DNA of 64,000 nt from Clostridiales bacterium. Lineage in GTDB: Bacteria; Bacillota; Clostridia; Christensenellales; CAG-138. Location: NCBI GenBank assembly GCA_004556165.1, contig SFIR01000003.1, forward strand, positions 1-64,000. The letters run 5' to 3'. Numbering within the stretch: the stretch's first letter is position 1; each line of letters begins with the position of its first letter. Below, in pieces: positions 34,065 to 43,194 of this stretch. The notes under the pieces were generated by a model, which made no database searches, was not told the origin of the DNA, and was given only the letters and a program-made list of their open reading frames with translations. Made by a program: the position numbers and the translations under genes.

Positions 34065-35060
34065 TCAGTCCTCGGTATCCGTTTTCAGCCCGTAGCCGTG
34101 CCTGTAAAGCTGACGGTTGTCAAGCCCCCATACACGGTCGGAGAATTTTCCTATCTCGGTGGAGCCGAGCGCATCGTACATCTCAAAGAGTTTAGCATCA
34201 AGCGTATCGACGGTCGAAACTATCTCGGCTTCCGGGAATAGCGGAAGCTTAGGAGAACCGAATTCAGGCACGCCGTGGTGGGAGAGCAGAATATGCGAAA
34301 GCAGATTGGTCGTTTCACGGGAGATACTGAGTTCCGCCGATGCCTGCTCTATCATCGCCATGCCCATCGAAATATGCCCGAGAAGCTGCCCTTCGGTGCT
34401 GTATGCGGTCGCAAGGCCCGTATCGCCGATGTCGTATTCGAGGGTCTTTGCAATGTCGTGAAGAATAACCCCGGAATAGACAAGCTCGGCGCAGAGCTCG
34501 GGGTAAAACTGCGAATATACCTCGACTATCTTCTTTGCGACGCTCAGCATCGTATGCGTATGATACATAAGCCCTCCGCGCATCGCGTGGTGCATTCTGA
34601 GAGCACCGGGGAAGTTGACGAGCTTATCACGGTGCTCGCGCATCAGGTAACGGGTCAGCCTTGAAAGCTCCTCGCTTTTGAATCCTCCGACAAGGTCATA
34701 CATTTCCTGATAGAGCTTTTCTCCGTCAAAGGGGGAGCTTGCGACAAGCTGACTCATATCCACATCATCCGATGGATTGACGTGGCGGATGCGGTCGATT
34801 TTGAGCTGCTCGGCGTCACGGTACATGTTGACCGTTGCGCGTATCTTTATCACATCGCCGGCATTGTAGCTGCCGTGGGCAGTGCTCTGATAATCCCAGA
34901 GCTTGGCGTTAATCTCGCCCTCCGCATCGGAAAGGGTGAAATCGAGGTATTCCGCACCTTTTACGTTGACCTTGAGCTGTACCGCCTTGACAACGCAGTA
35001 GCCCTCGACCTGGTTAGTTGAAAAATTGATTATGTTTGAAAGGAGTTTGATCTTTCCCAT
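34065..35060 (-). CDS. yhaM: YhaM-family 3'-5' exoribonuclease
   Basis: A 331-residue protein with an N-terminal OB-fold (residues about 15-90, EGYCVVKAVQLKVNVKGAEYLDFTLSD) and an HD metal-phosphohydrolase domain. HD motifs: MHHAMRGGLMYHTHTML, GVILHDIAKTLEYD, and ILLSHHGVPEFGSP. In Bacillus and Streptococcus YhaM trims RNA 3' ends, mostly short leftovers after termination. The start at 35060 follows GGGGGTAATAC. It is divergent from recD2 with back-to-back promoters. Confidence 0.93.
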   Translation of the reverse strand: MGKIKLLSNIINFSTNQVEGYCVVKAVQLKVNVKGAEYLDFTLSDAEGEINAKLWDYQSTAHGSYNAGDVIKIRATVNMYRDAEQLKIDRIRHVNPSDDVDMSQLVASSPFDGEKLYQEMYDLVGGFKSEELSRLTRYLMREHRDKLVNFPGALRMHHAMRGGLMYHTHTMLSVAKKIVEVYSQFYPELCAELVYSGVILHDIAKTLEYDIGDTGLATAYSTEGQLLGHISMGMAMIEQASAELSISRETTNLLSHILLSHHGVPEFGSPKLPLFPEAEIVSTVDTLDAKLFEMYDALGSTEIGKFSDRVWGLDNRQLYRHGYGLKTDTED

Positions 35061-35097
35061 TGTATTACCCCCATGAATACTGTACTTTATTATCCGT

Positions 35098-35126
35098 ATT
35101 TTAGCATAGTTTCGGATGCTTTGCAA
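35098..35126 (-). promoter_or_regulatory. yhaM promoter
   Basis: Minus strand: TTGCAA (35121-35126), a 17-bp spacer, and TAAAAT (35098-35103). Confidence 0.7.
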
Positions 35127-35142
35127 TTGGATAAATCACAGT

Positions 35143-35171
35143 TTGCTATTATCCGCCCGATATGGTATAAT
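35143..35171 (+). promoter_or_regulatory. recD2 operon promoter
   Basis: TTGCTA (35143-35148), a 17-bp spacer, and TATAAT (35166-35171), just before recD2. Confidence 0.72.
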
Positions 35172-35222
35172 TTATAAGGTATGCAGGATGCATACGCACA
35201 ATTTCGTTATTTTGGGGCATTG

Positions 35223-37424
35223 ATGGAAATTATCGCGACAGTCAGGGAAATCCGTTTCAGAAACGACAGCAACGGCTGGACGGTCATTAACTGTACCGAT
35301 GATGACGGGAATAACTTCGCTGCCGTCGGAATAATGCCATCTGTGAATGCTGCCGAGCAGGTTCAGCTCGTCGGCAAATGGGTCGAGCACCCGATGTACG
35401 GCAAGCAGCTTCGGGTTGACAACTATAAAAACATACTTCCAAAGGAGCGTAAAGCCCTTATTGCTTATCTTTCAAGCGGCTTCATAAAGGGCGTCGGTGA
35501 AACTCTGGCAAGGCAGATAGTGGATAAATTCGGGGATGAGACCTTCGATATTATCCGTGACGATATGGATAAGCTGACTCTTATAAACGGTATCGGCAAG
35601 AAAAAAGCCAAGATGATACACGATTCCTATATCGAGAAGTACTATTTGCAGGATATCGTTATCGGCATGCAGGAGCTGGGGCTTTCGGTTACCATGGCGA
35701 TGAAGCTGTATAAGCTTTACGGCCCGGACTGCGTTAAAAAGGTTCGTGAAAACCCGTATAAGCTAATTGACGATGTCGATAATATCGGCTTCAGGACTGC
35801 TGACAGCATTGCGCGCGAGGCAGGGTATGAGCCCGAATCGGATTTCAGGATAAAAGCCGGGATAAAATACACCCTCTCGCTTGCAAGGCAGGAGGGCAAT
35901 ACCTGCTTGCCCCGTGATACGCTTCTCGGTGTCGCTTCGATGAATGTATTGGGAATCGAAAGGGACAGCGTTGAGGCGGTGCTTGAAAAAATGATCCTTA
36001 CTTCCGAGGTCAGGGAAATTCAGCTCGACGAAGCACCCCATATCTATTTGCCGTATATGTACATGTACGAATCCGAATGTGCGGTTAAGCTCATAGGCCT
36101 TATCCGTTCGGTCGGAGAACTGCCTTTATTCAATATAGATGATGCAATCGAAAAGCTCGAAGCAAAGCTCAAGCTCAGGCTCGCGCCGCTCCAATCCGAA
36201 GCGGTAAAGAGGAGCTGTACCGACGGCGTCATCGTCGTGACCGGCGGCCCCGGCACCGGCAAAACCACGATACTCAGCTTCATAATAAATATTATGGAAG
36301 CAATGGGGCTTGAAATCTCCCTTGCCGCACCAACGGGCAGAGCTGCAAAGCGCATGACCGATGCAACGGGCAGGGAAGCAAAGACCCTCCACAGGCTGCT
36401 TGAATACAGTTTTTCCAATAATGAATTCAACCGCAACAGTGATTACCCTCTCGATGCGGACGTGATAATAGTTGATGAGATGTCCATGGTGGATGTTACG
36501 CTGTTCAATGCGCTCCTTCGCGCGATACCGGAAGGGACAAGGCTCGTCATGGTCGGTGATGTCGATCAGCTTCCATCGGTCGGACCGGGGAATGTGCTCC
36601 GCGATATAGTGCATTCGGAGACCGTGCCCGTTATCAAGCTTGACAGGATCTATCGTCAGGCAGGCAGAAGCATGATTATAACCAATGCCCATCTCATCAA
36701 CCACGGAGAAATGCCGATACTTACTCCGACCGAGTCCGATTTCAGATTCTATGAATGCGGCAGCACGGATATCGCGCTCCGCTCGGTGCTCGATCTCTGT
36801 TATGACTATACATGTCAGGGTCACGGCGGTGATATACAGGTACTCGCTCCGATGAAAAATGACAAGCTCGGCGTCTACAATCTGAACAGCCGGCTTCAGG
36901 ATATGCTGAATCCTGCCGATGATGATAAAGCGGAATGCCGCTTCGGCGATACCCTGTTCCGCGAGGGCGACAGGGTCATGCAGAATAAGAATGATTATGA
37001 TATAATTTGGACACGCAAGGTCTACGGCAAGCCCGATGAAGAGGGCGAAGGGATTTTTAACGGCGATATAGGCACGATAATGCATATCGACAATATCTCG
37101 AAATATGTAACCGTTCTTTTTGACGATGAGCGCAGTGCGGATTATAATTTTCCGCAGCTTGAGGAGATCGAGCTTGCATACTGTATCTCCATCCACAAAA
37201 GCCAGGGCAGCGAATTCCCATGCGTTGTGCTCGTTCTGATGAACGGCCCGATGATGCTTATGACAAGAAACATCCTCTATACTGCGGTCACGCGCGCAAG
37301 ATCCAATCTCTTCATAATCGGCTCGTCCGGCTGCTTAGAAAGAATGGTCAGGAATACGAGAGAGAAACGCAGGTATTCGGGGCTTCTTCATTTTTTGACG
37401 GAACTCGGGACGGAGATAAGCTGA
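35223..37424 (+). CDS. recD2: RecD2 5'-3' DNA helicase
   Basis: A 733-residue SF1B helicase of the RecD2 type, found in bacteria without a RecBC-associated RecD role, and involved in replication-fork and mismatch repair. The N-terminal region has an OB-like domain and helix-hairpin-helix segments (SGFIKGVGETLARQIV, LINGIGKKKAKMI). Walker A is VTGGPGTGKTTIL near residue 340. Motif II is VIIVDEMSMVDV, and the C-terminal motifs are CISIHKSQGSEFP and YTAVTRARSNLFIIG. The ATG at 35223 is preferred over one 14 codons upstream because it matches the usual family N-terminus. Confidence 0.95.
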   Translation: MEIIATVREIRFRNDSNGWTVINCTDDDGNNFAAVGIMPSVNAAEQVQLVGKWVEHPMYGKQLRVDNYKNILPKERKALIAYLSSGFIKGVGETLARQIVDKFGDETFDIIRDDMDKLTLINGIGKKKAKMIHDSYIEKYYLQDIVIGMQELGLSVTMAMKLYKLYGPDCVKKVRENPYKLIDDVDNIGFRTADSIAREAGYEPESDFRIKAGIKYTLSLARQEGNTCLPRDTLLGVASMNVLGIERDSVEAVLEKMILTSEVREIQLDEAPHIYLPYMYMYESECAVKLIGLIRSVGELPLFNIDDAIEKLEAKLKLRLAPLQSEAVKRSCTDGVIVVTGGPGTGKTTILSFIINIMEAMGLEISLAAPTGRAAKRMTDATGREAKTLHRLLEYSFSNNEFNRNSDYPLDADVIIVDEMSMVDVTLFNALLRAIPEGTRLVMVGDVDQLPSVGPGNVLRDIVHSETVPVIKLDRIYRQAGRSMIITNAHLINHGEMPILTPTESDFRFYECGSTDIALRSVLDLCYDYTCQGHGGDIQVLAPMKNDKLGVYNLNSRLQDMLNPADDDKAECRFGDTLFREGDRVMQNKNDYDIIWTRKVYGKPDEEGEGIFNGDIGTIMHIDNISKYVTVLFDDERSADYNFPQLEEIELAYCISIHKSQGSEFPCVVLVLMNGPMMLMTRNILYTAVTRARSNLFIIGSSGCLERMVRNTREKRRYSGLLHFLTELGTEIS

Positions 37425-37425
37425 T

Positions 37426-38148
37426 ATGGAAGAAGTCCAAGGAAAGCTCAGACCCAGTCCGGGGGATTACCTCGTTCCCATACCGAAGGAACAGGATAAA
37501 GGCATTACAGCCTTGTTGAAGAAAGCATCGGATTTTCTTTTCCCGAGGCATCTCGTCTGCCATTGCTGCGATAGGGAAGCAGTCGTAAACGAGTACGGCA
37601 TATGCAGTGAATGCGAAAAGGAGCTGGAGCTCGCGCCGAATATCGGTTTGATAGAATATGTGGACGGTCACGCTTCGGGGCTTCTGTACCGCGGTGCTGC
37701 CGCAAATGCCATAAAATCCTTTAAGTATGACGGTCAGCTGTATAAAAAGGAGATGTTCATCCCCTTCATGCAGATACCTGCGGAATGGGCTTTTGATTAT
37801 GTAATATCGGTTCCGCTCCACCCGAAGCGTGAACGCAGCAGAGGGTACAATCAGAGCGAGGTGCTGGCATCCGCCGTTGCGGCTCGCTACGGACTTAAAT
37901 CAAGCAGGGAATTCCTTTCAAGGAAGAGGGATACTCCGAAGCAGGCATTGATGAATACCGATGAGAGGTCGAAGAACCTCAAAGACGCTTTTTCCGCTTC
38001 TCCTGATGTAAAGGGGAGAGGATTTCTTCTGATAGATGATGTGTACACCACCGGAGCAACGCTCAGCGAGTGCGCAAGGACTTTGAAAAAACAAGGCGCA
38101 GTAAGGGTTTATGCACTGACGGCCTGCAGCGCTGCGAATGTCAATTAA
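37426..38148 (+). CDS. comF: ComF-family phosphoribosyltransferase-like protein
   Basis: A 240-residue ComF/GntX-type protein. An N-terminal zinc-finger-like region has CHCCDR and ICSECEKE. The C-terminal PRTase fold has the PRPP loop GFLLIDDVYTTGATLSECA and the conserved HPKRERSRGYNQSEVLA. ComF acts in DNA uptake in naturally competent bacteria; many non-competent Firmicutes keep it. It begins one base after recD2 and precedes rimI, so it is cotranscribed. A comEC homologue lies three genes downstream. Confidence 0.93.
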   Translation: MEEVQGKLRPSPGDYLVPIPKEQDKGITALLKKASDFLFPRHLVCHCCDREAVVNEYGICSECEKELELAPNIGLIEYVDGHASGLLYRGAAANAIKSFKYDGQLYKKEMFIPFMQIPAEWAFDYVISVPLHPKRERSRGYNQSEVLASAVAARYGLKSSREFLSRKRDTPKQALMNTDERSKNLKDAFSASPDVKGRGFLLIDDVYTTGATLSECARTLKKQGAVRVYALTACSAANVN

Positions 38149-38157
38149 GAGGAGCTT

Positions 38158-38646
38158 ATGAGTGAGATTATCTGCCGTGAGATGACGCTTTCCGATCTTA
38201 ACGAGGTATATTCCATTGAATGCAGCTGCTTTACGCAGCCATGGAGCATGGAATCGCTGGTTCGGGAGCTGACAGAGAACGACTTTGCCTATTATACCGC
38301 AGCCGAATGTGATGAAAAGGTCATCGGTTATGCCGGTATGTGGGTCGTGCCCGGGGAAGCGCATATGACAAATATTGCCGTGACAGAGGACTACCGCTAC
38401 CGAGGCGCAGCAACCGATATGATACTCTATCTAATGCGCGAAGCGCTGAACCGCGGCGCAAACTGCATGACGCTGGAGGTACGCGAGCATAACCACCGCG
38501 CGCAGCGCGTATATAATGCGCTCGGCTTCCGCTATGCTGGCACTCGCAGGCGGTATTATTCCGATACCGGGGAAAATGCTCTTATCCTCTGGAATGAGGA
38601 TATAGCTTCAACTCTCAAAAAGTCGGAAGAGAATAAACAGGGTTAA
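38158..38646 (+). CDS. rimI: Ribosomal protein S18 alanine N-acetyltransferase
   Basis: A 162-residue GNAT enzyme of the RimI type. It has YSIECSCFTQPWSMESL near residue 20, ITNIAVTEDYRYRGAATDMI-type acetyl-CoA loop (TNIAVTEDYRYRGAA), and the RimI signature LEVREHNHRAQRVYNALGF, then RRRYYSDTGENALILW. It acetylates the S18 N-terminus in enterobacteria. Its role in Firmicutes is less clear. AGAGGAGC is upstream. It lies in the recD2-comF-rimI-ridA run. Confidence 0.92.
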   Translation: MSEIICREMTLSDLNEVYSIECSCFTQPWSMESLVRELTENDFAYYTAAECDEKVIGYAGMWVVPGEAHMTNIAVTEDYRYRGAATDMILYLMREALNRGANCMTLEVREHNHRAQRVYNALGFRYAGTRRRYYSDTGENALILWNEDIASTLKKSEENKQG

Positions 38647-38696
38647 TGCAAAACCGAAAGGTTTTGATTTTACAAGGAAAATACGGAGGAAATAAT

Positions 38697-39077
38697 ATGA
38701 AACAGACAGTTAACGCAGAAAATGCACCTGCAGCCATCGGCCCATACAGCCATTGCGTAAAGGTCGGAAGAATGGTATTCACTTCGGGTCAGATCGGGCT
38801 CAATCCCGAGACCGGAACCCTTGCCGAAGGTGTCGAAGCTCAGACCGTACAGGCTCTTGCAAATCTCAAGGCGGTGCTTGAGGCAGCCAATTCATGCATG
38901 GAGAATATCGTAAAGACCACCGTTTTTGTTAAGAACATGGCGGATTTTGCAAAGGTCAATAAGCTCTATGGCATGGTTATCCCTGCTCCGTATCCCGCAA
39001 GGAGCTGCGTTGAAGTCGCCGCTCTGCCGGCAGGCGCACTTGTTGAGATCGAGGCAATGGCAGTCACCAACGCCTGA
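38697..39077 (+). CDS. ridA: RidA-family enamine/imine deaminase
   Basis: A 126-residue trimeric RidA (YjgF/TdcF) protein that hydrolyses reactive enamine/imine intermediates made by PLP enzymes such as threonine dehydratase. The sequence APAAIGPYSHCVKVGRMVFTSGQIGLNPETG and the C-terminal ARSCVEVAALPAGALVEIEAMA with the key Arg are complete. The ATG at 38697 follows ACGGAGGAAAT. The PLP enzymes KamA and KamD nearby are possible sources of such intermediates, which is speculation. Confidence 0.96.
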   Translation: MKQTVNAENAPAAIGPYSHCVKVGRMVFTSGQIGLNPETGTLAEGVEAQTVQALANLKAVLEAANSCMENIVKTTVFVKNMADFAKVNKLYGMVIPAPYPARSCVEVAALPAGALVEIEAMAVTNA

Positions 39078-39079
39078 TA

Positions 39080-40609
39080 ATGGCGGAGCTCCCGAGACAG
39101 GAAAATCCGAATAGACTTATAAATTACAGACCGATCTTTGAAATCGCGATCGGGTTCATATTAGGTATTGCCGCGTGCGGAGCTTTGCCCGAGCGCGGCA
39201 GCATTATTATTGGCGCTGTGCTCATAATCGGCGCAGGGTTTACTCTGTTCATGCTGAGGTCGCCCCGTTCAACGCTGTTCCTTTTCGCCGCCGCTGCCGG
39301 CATAGCTCTGACAATTCTTATGACGCCAAAGCCTGCTGAAATCGGAAGCTATTATCTTACGGGGAAGGTGACGGAGGTCGATACCGAAGCTAACAGCGGA
39401 AGAATAATGCTGACGCTCACCGATGTCAGGCTGAATAACAATGAGTACGGTAATAAGGTCAGGCTCGTTGTAAAATCGGTCAGCTATGTCCCTGAAATAG
39501 GCGACGGCATATACGCGAAAGCGGAGTTCGCCGGATGGAACGCAAGCAAGGATAACAGTTCCGGCTTTGATGAGCAGAAGTACTGCTATTCGCAGGGGAT
39601 CGGGCTAAAGCTGACCGCAGCCAAAGCGGAAAAGCTTATGACGAATACTCTTCCGCTTTACCAAGCCTTAGCTTCTCTGCGCCGCGGCTTCCTCAATATC
39701 TCGGATAGGGTGTTCGGCGAGGACAGCAGGACGATAAGCCGTATGCTGATGGGAAAACTCGAAACGGTTACGGACGAGCGCGAACAGCTTTACAGAGAGG
39801 CCGGGGTGAGCCATATCCTTGCGATTTCGGGGCTCCATATGTCGGTCATCGTCTCCTTTGCCGGAAGCTTTGTGCCGAAAAGGCATAAGCTGCTTCGTCT
39901 TGCGCTGATTGGTCTGTTTATGGGGGCTTACTGCGTCTTTGCCGTGCAGACAGCAGGCATTCTGCGTGCTGCGGTCATGACATTTATCGTACTTGCTTCA
40001 TCCTGCCTTGAAAAGCGAAGCGACCCTCTTTCGGCGATCTCCCTTGCAGCGATACTGATACTGCTGTTCAATCCCTATCAGCTTTGGTCAACGAGCTTTC
40101 AGCTCTCGTTTGCAGCAAGCCTCGGAATAATCCTTCTGTCGCCGCCGATAAACAGGATTCTTGCGAAACTGTACTTTCCTCTGAAGCTCGGCATCAGCAC
40201 AACGCTTGCGGCTTCAATCGCAACTGTCATGCTGCAAATGCATTATTTCGGGCAGCTTTCGACCTACACCCTTCTTGCAAATATTGTGGCGATACCGCTG
40301 TTTTCAATAGTGCTTACGCTGGCATTCATCCTTATCGGCATCGGAGCATTGCTGCCGGGGGTCGCTGCAGTGCTTGCATATGTTCCGCGAGGGATACTAT
40401 TTGTGACGGATGGTTTTCTTAATGCAGTATCGAATATGCCGAATGCGGTCGTGAACGTCAAAACGCCCATGGCGCTTGCATGTGTGGCAGTGCTCGTAAT
40501 CATGTTCTTAATCTCGGATTATGTGATGCGTCCTGCTCATAAGAAGGCTGAATACTGCTTTGCTGCGGCGCTGCTGTTTACTTTATCGGCGGTTCCGAGT
40601 ATAATATGA
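39080..40609 (+). CDS. comEC: ComEC/Rec2-like DNA-uptake channel, without the C-terminal nuclease domain
   Basis: A 509-residue polytopic membrane protein. The N-terminal DUF4131-type region with three helices and an OB-like soluble part (YLTGKVTEVDTEANSGRIMLTL) is followed by the Competence domain (EAGVSHILAISGLHMSVIV, the family signature). About eight to ten membrane segments are visible to residue 505. Full-length ComEC usually continues into a metallo-beta-lactamase domain; here the gene stops after the last helix and holA follows directly. It lies with comF in one operon. Natural competence is not proven. Confidence 0.92.
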   Translation: MAELPRQENPNRLINYRPIFEIAIGFILGIAACGALPERGSIIIGAVLIIGAGFTLFMLRSPRSTLFLFAAAAGIALTILMTPKPAEIGSYYLTGKVTEVDTEANSGRIMLTLTDVRLNNNEYGNKVRLVVKSVSYVPEIGDGIYAKAEFAGWNASKDNSSGFDEQKYCYSQGIGLKLTAAKAEKLMTNTLPLYQALASLRRGFLNISDRVFGEDSRTISRMLMGKLETVTDEREQLYREAGVSHILAISGLHMSVIVSFAGSFVPKRHKLLRLALIGLFMGAYCVFAVQTAGILRAAVMTFIVLASSCLEKRSDPLSAISLAAILILLFNPYQLWSTSFQLSFAASLGIILLSPPINRILAKLYFPLKLGISTTLAASIATVMLQMHYFGQLSTYTLLANIVAIPLFSIVLTLAFILIGIGALLPGVAAVLAYVPRGILFVTDGFLNAVSNMPNAVVNVKTPMALACVAVLVIMFLISDYVMRPAHKKAEYCFAAALLFTLSAVPSII

Positions 40610-40640
40610 AAAGCCAATGCAAAAACCGGAGCGAGAGCAA

Positions 40641-41621
40641 ATGACGTATACTGATTTCTTTTCAAAAATCGAATCAGGCACCCTTTCCGGCGCGTATCTT
40701 TTTCACGGAGATGAGGAATTCGTCAAGAATTCCGCATTGTCAAGCGCAAAGAAGATCGTTCCGGAGGAAACGAGCGATTTCAATATTACCATACTGACCG
40801 AACCAGGCGAGGATGACATCATCAATACCTCCGAGACCCTTCCGCTGTTTGCGGATAAAAAACTCGTTATCTGCCATGGCATCTCTTCGACAGCGGATCC
40901 CGATAATCTTATCGAATACTTCTCTCGGATACCGGAATTCACCGTACTTATCATAGATATTAAGGGCGTCATGCAGGAAAAGAGCAAGCTCCTAAAGTAT
41001 TTTAAATCAACGAACAGGGAAGTGCTGTTTTCGGAGCTGTCGGAAGGCGATGTGATAAAATGGTGCATGAAGACTGCCGTTAAAAATCAGGCTGCTCTTG
41101 ACCGCAGCACGGCAAGAACCTTCGTAGGACTTGTCGGCACCGATATGACGAAAGTCAGCAATGAGCTTCAAAAGGCATGCGATATGGTCGGCCCGGGAGG
41201 AGTAATTACCCCGGAAATAATCTCAAAATGCACCGTAAGCAATGTTGAGGTAAGAATATTCGAAATGCTTGATTGCTTCACAAGCGGTAAAGTCCGGGAC
41301 GGTATGGCGCTTCTAAGCATCCTTCTTGAAGATGAAAACGAAGCTCTCGGCATAGCATCCTTCCTTGAATCAAGGTTCAAACTCATGCTTGAGGGTAAAA
41401 GGCTAATGGAAGGCGGTCGCCTCAGCCCTGCGAGCGCCGCATCGAAAATGGAGGGCAGCAGATTTGCAAACGAAAAAGCATGCAAAGCAGCTCTGAAATA
41501 CTCAATAAGCGACCTATCTAAGCTCGTTATGGAGCTGGCGGATGTCGGATACAGGATGATAAGCGGAGGAAATAAGGCATCGGTAATGATAAAAACCATA
41601 ATGCTGAGCTTCAAATGGTGA
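40641..41621 (+). CDS. holA: DNA polymerase III delta subunit
   Basis: A 326-residue clamp-loader delta subunit that opens the beta sliding clamp. The N-terminal region FFSKIESGTLSGAYLFHGDEEF is typical, and LPLFADKKLVICHG and VEVRIFEMLDCFTSGKVRDGMALLSILLE mark the three-domain AAA-like fold without a Walker A. The start at 40641 is preferred because GGAGCGAGAG lies upstream; a longer form from 40617 is possible. Position comEC-holA-rpsT is the widespread Firmicute order. Confidence 0.93.
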   Translation: MTYTDFFSKIESGTLSGAYLFHGDEEFVKNSALSSAKKIVPEETSDFNITILTEPGEDDIINTSETLPLFADKKLVICHGISSTADPDNLIEYFSRIPEFTVLIIDIKGVMQEKSKLLKYFKSTNREVLFSELSEGDVIKWCMKTAVKNQAALDRSTARTFVGLVGTDMTKVSNELQKACDMVGPGGVITPEIISKCTVSNVEVRIFEMLDCFTSGKVRDGMALLSILLEDENEALGIASFLESRFKLMLEGKRLMEGGRLSPASAASKMEGSRFANEKACKAALKYSISDLSKLVMELADVGYRMISGGNKASVMIKTIMLSFKW

Positions 41622-41640
41622 GCATAATATGAATCGGCAA

Positions 41641-41668
41641 AAGAAAAAGACCGAAATGAATCGGTCTT
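41641..41668 (-). terminator. rpsT terminator
   Basis: Arms AAGACCG (41647-41653) and CGGTCTT (41662-41668) with a T-rich tail on the minus strand. It may also end the holA transcript. Confidence 0.75.
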
Positions 41669-41701
41669 AATTTCTATCAAATACGGATCAATCGTTAAAC
41701 C

Positions 41702-41962
41702 TTATTTGGCTGCAAGCTTTTTCGTAAGCTGAGCCTTTTTACGATTGGCTGCGTTCTTATGGATAACGCCCTTCGCTGCAGCTTTGTCAACCTTGCTGAC
41801 TGCAACGGTATAATACTCGGTAATAGCAGCCCGGTCATCAGACTCCAAAGCCTTGTCAAACTTCTTGATAGCGGTCTTGAGGTCGGAAGTGATCATGCGG
41901 TTACGCATGTTCTGAATCTTAGAGACCTTAACGCGCTTCATTGCTGACTTAATGTTTGCCAA
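41702..41962 (-). CDS. rpsT: Ribosomal protein S20
   Basis: An 86-residue basic helical protein of the small ribosomal subunit that binds 16S rRNA. It begins MANIKSAMKRVKVSKIQNMRNR and ends VIHKNAANRKKAQLTKKLAAK, which are the S20 hallmarks. The start codon is TTG with an excellent GGGAGGTGA site. A non-AUG start of rpsT is a known autoregulation-related trait in other bacteria. Divergent from gpr. Confidence 0.97.
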   Translation of the reverse strand: MANIKSAMKRVKVSKIQNMRNRMITSDLKTAIKKFDKALESDDRAAITEYYTVAVSKVDKAAAKGVIHKNAANRKKAQLTKKLAAK

Positions 41963-41999
41963 ATCGGTTCACCTCCCTTTAAGTTCTCGAACAAAGTCG

Positions 42000-42028
42000 A
42001 TTATAACATAACGGAAAAATATTTGCAA
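42000..42028 (-). promoter_or_regulatory. rpsT promoter
   Basis: Minus strand: TTGCAA (42023-42028), a 17-bp spacer, and TATAAT (42000-42005). Confidence 0.8.
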
Positions 42029-42105
42029 GGGCTTTTTTCCGATAAATGAAGCAAATTCAAATATATTTCAAGCGAATAACTCCTCTTGCATGAAATAAAG
42101 CTATT

Positions 42106-42134
42106 GATTACATCCATCGGCTTCGGACATAATA
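42106..42134 (+). promoter_or_regulatory. Possible forespore (SigF/SigG) promoter of gpr
   Basis: GATTA (42106-42110), a 17-bp gap, then CATAATA (42128-42134) preceded by GGA, so the -10 reads GGACATAATA as in SigF/SigG sites. It lies 33 bp before the gpr ATG. Forespore expression of gpr is known in Bacillus. Confidence 0.5.
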
Positions 42135-42166
42135 ATGATGTGAGATTATTATATCGGGAGGAGCAA

Positions 42167-43084
42167 ATGGGAATTTATACCGACCTCGCAGCGGAAGCAC
42201 GGGAAATGAATCCGGATATGACCGGTATTGAGGAAGAGGAATCGCAGGAGGGCGAAGTCTTAATCAAACGCATACGCATCACAAGCGAGGAAGCAGCATC
42301 GCGTCTCGGCAAAAAGCAGGGAATGTACATCACTCTCGATGCGCCGGAGCTTGAAACAAGATCGCCGGAGCTTTTTGCTTCCGTTGCCGGTCTGATAGGA
42401 AAAGAAATAAACAGACTGCTCGATTGGGATATGAGTTCTGCAACGGTACTCGTCGTCGGGCTTGGAAACAGCGGAATTACGCCCGATTCTCTCGGCCCCG
42501 AGGTAGTAAACAGGATACATATCACGAGGCATATAAAAAAATACATGCCCGAAGCCTTTGCTTCGCCGACTGCGAGCGTATGCGCGATCGCGCCGGGAGT
42601 CCTCGGAATAACAGGTGTCGAAACGATGGATGTAGTAAAGGGAGTTGTGGATGCAGTACACCCCGATGCCGTAATAGCGGTTGATGCGCTCGCCTCAAGA
42701 CGCGCTTCTCGCATAAGCTGCACCGTACAGCTTTCGGATACCGGCATAAGTCCCGGTTCGGGAGTGGGAAACACGCGCTCGGAGCTTAGCCATGACAGCC
42801 TCGGAGTACCGGTTATCGCGATTGGAGTTCCGCTCGTAGTGTATGCAAGCACCATCACATGGGAGGTTCTAAATATCATTTCCGAAGAAGAAAACCTTGA
42901 TCTTACCGATGATAGATTGAGAACCATCAACGAAAAGCTGATAAGCAGACAGTCCGGGGATATGATCGTTACTCCTAAGGATATTGACACCATCGTATCC
43001 GATATGTCAGGGGTAGTTGCGGACGGAATAAATCTCGCGCTTTTCGGAGAACAGACGCATGAGATAGGTTCGCTCCTCGCTTAG
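42167..43084 (+). CDS. gpr: Spore germination protease GPR
   Basis: A 305-residue protease that degrades small acid-soluble spore proteins at germination. It is made as a zymogen and self-processed. The N-terminus YTDLAAEAREM and DMTGIEEEESQEGEVLIKRIRIT fits the propeptide and start of the mature enzyme. Family signatures are VVGLGNSGITPDSLGPEVV, DALASRRASRISCTVQLSDTGISPGSGVGN and VPVIAIGVPLVVYAST. The ATG has GGGAGGAGC upstream. The rpsT-gpr divergent pair is conserved in spore formers. Confidence 0.97.
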   Translation: MGIYTDLAAEAREMNPDMTGIEEEESQEGEVLIKRIRITSEEAASRLGKKQGMYITLDAPELETRSPELFASVAGLIGKEINRLLDWDMSSATVLVVGLGNSGITPDSLGPEVVNRIHITRHIKKYMPEAFASPTASVCAIAPGVLGITGVETMDVVKGVVDAVHPDAVIAVDALASRRASRISCTVQLSDTGISPGSGVGNTRSELSHDSLGVPVIAIGVPLVVYASTITWEVLNIISEEENLDLTDDRLRTINEKLISRQSGDMIVTPKDIDTIVSDMSGVVADGINLALFGEQTHEIGSLLA

Positions 43085-43194
43085 ATAATGCATAGGTCAG
43101 TTTGAAGAGAAATAAAAATCAGCTTTGGCAGCGGAATCAAAGAGCCGCATCATAAAAAAGAATTATGATGCGGCCCTATTCGTTAGAATATTGT

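Noticed and set aside
42086..42166. Longer N-terminus for GPR
   Set aside because: It would include the ribosome site GGGAGGAGC and the promoter region. The ATG at 42167 fits the family.
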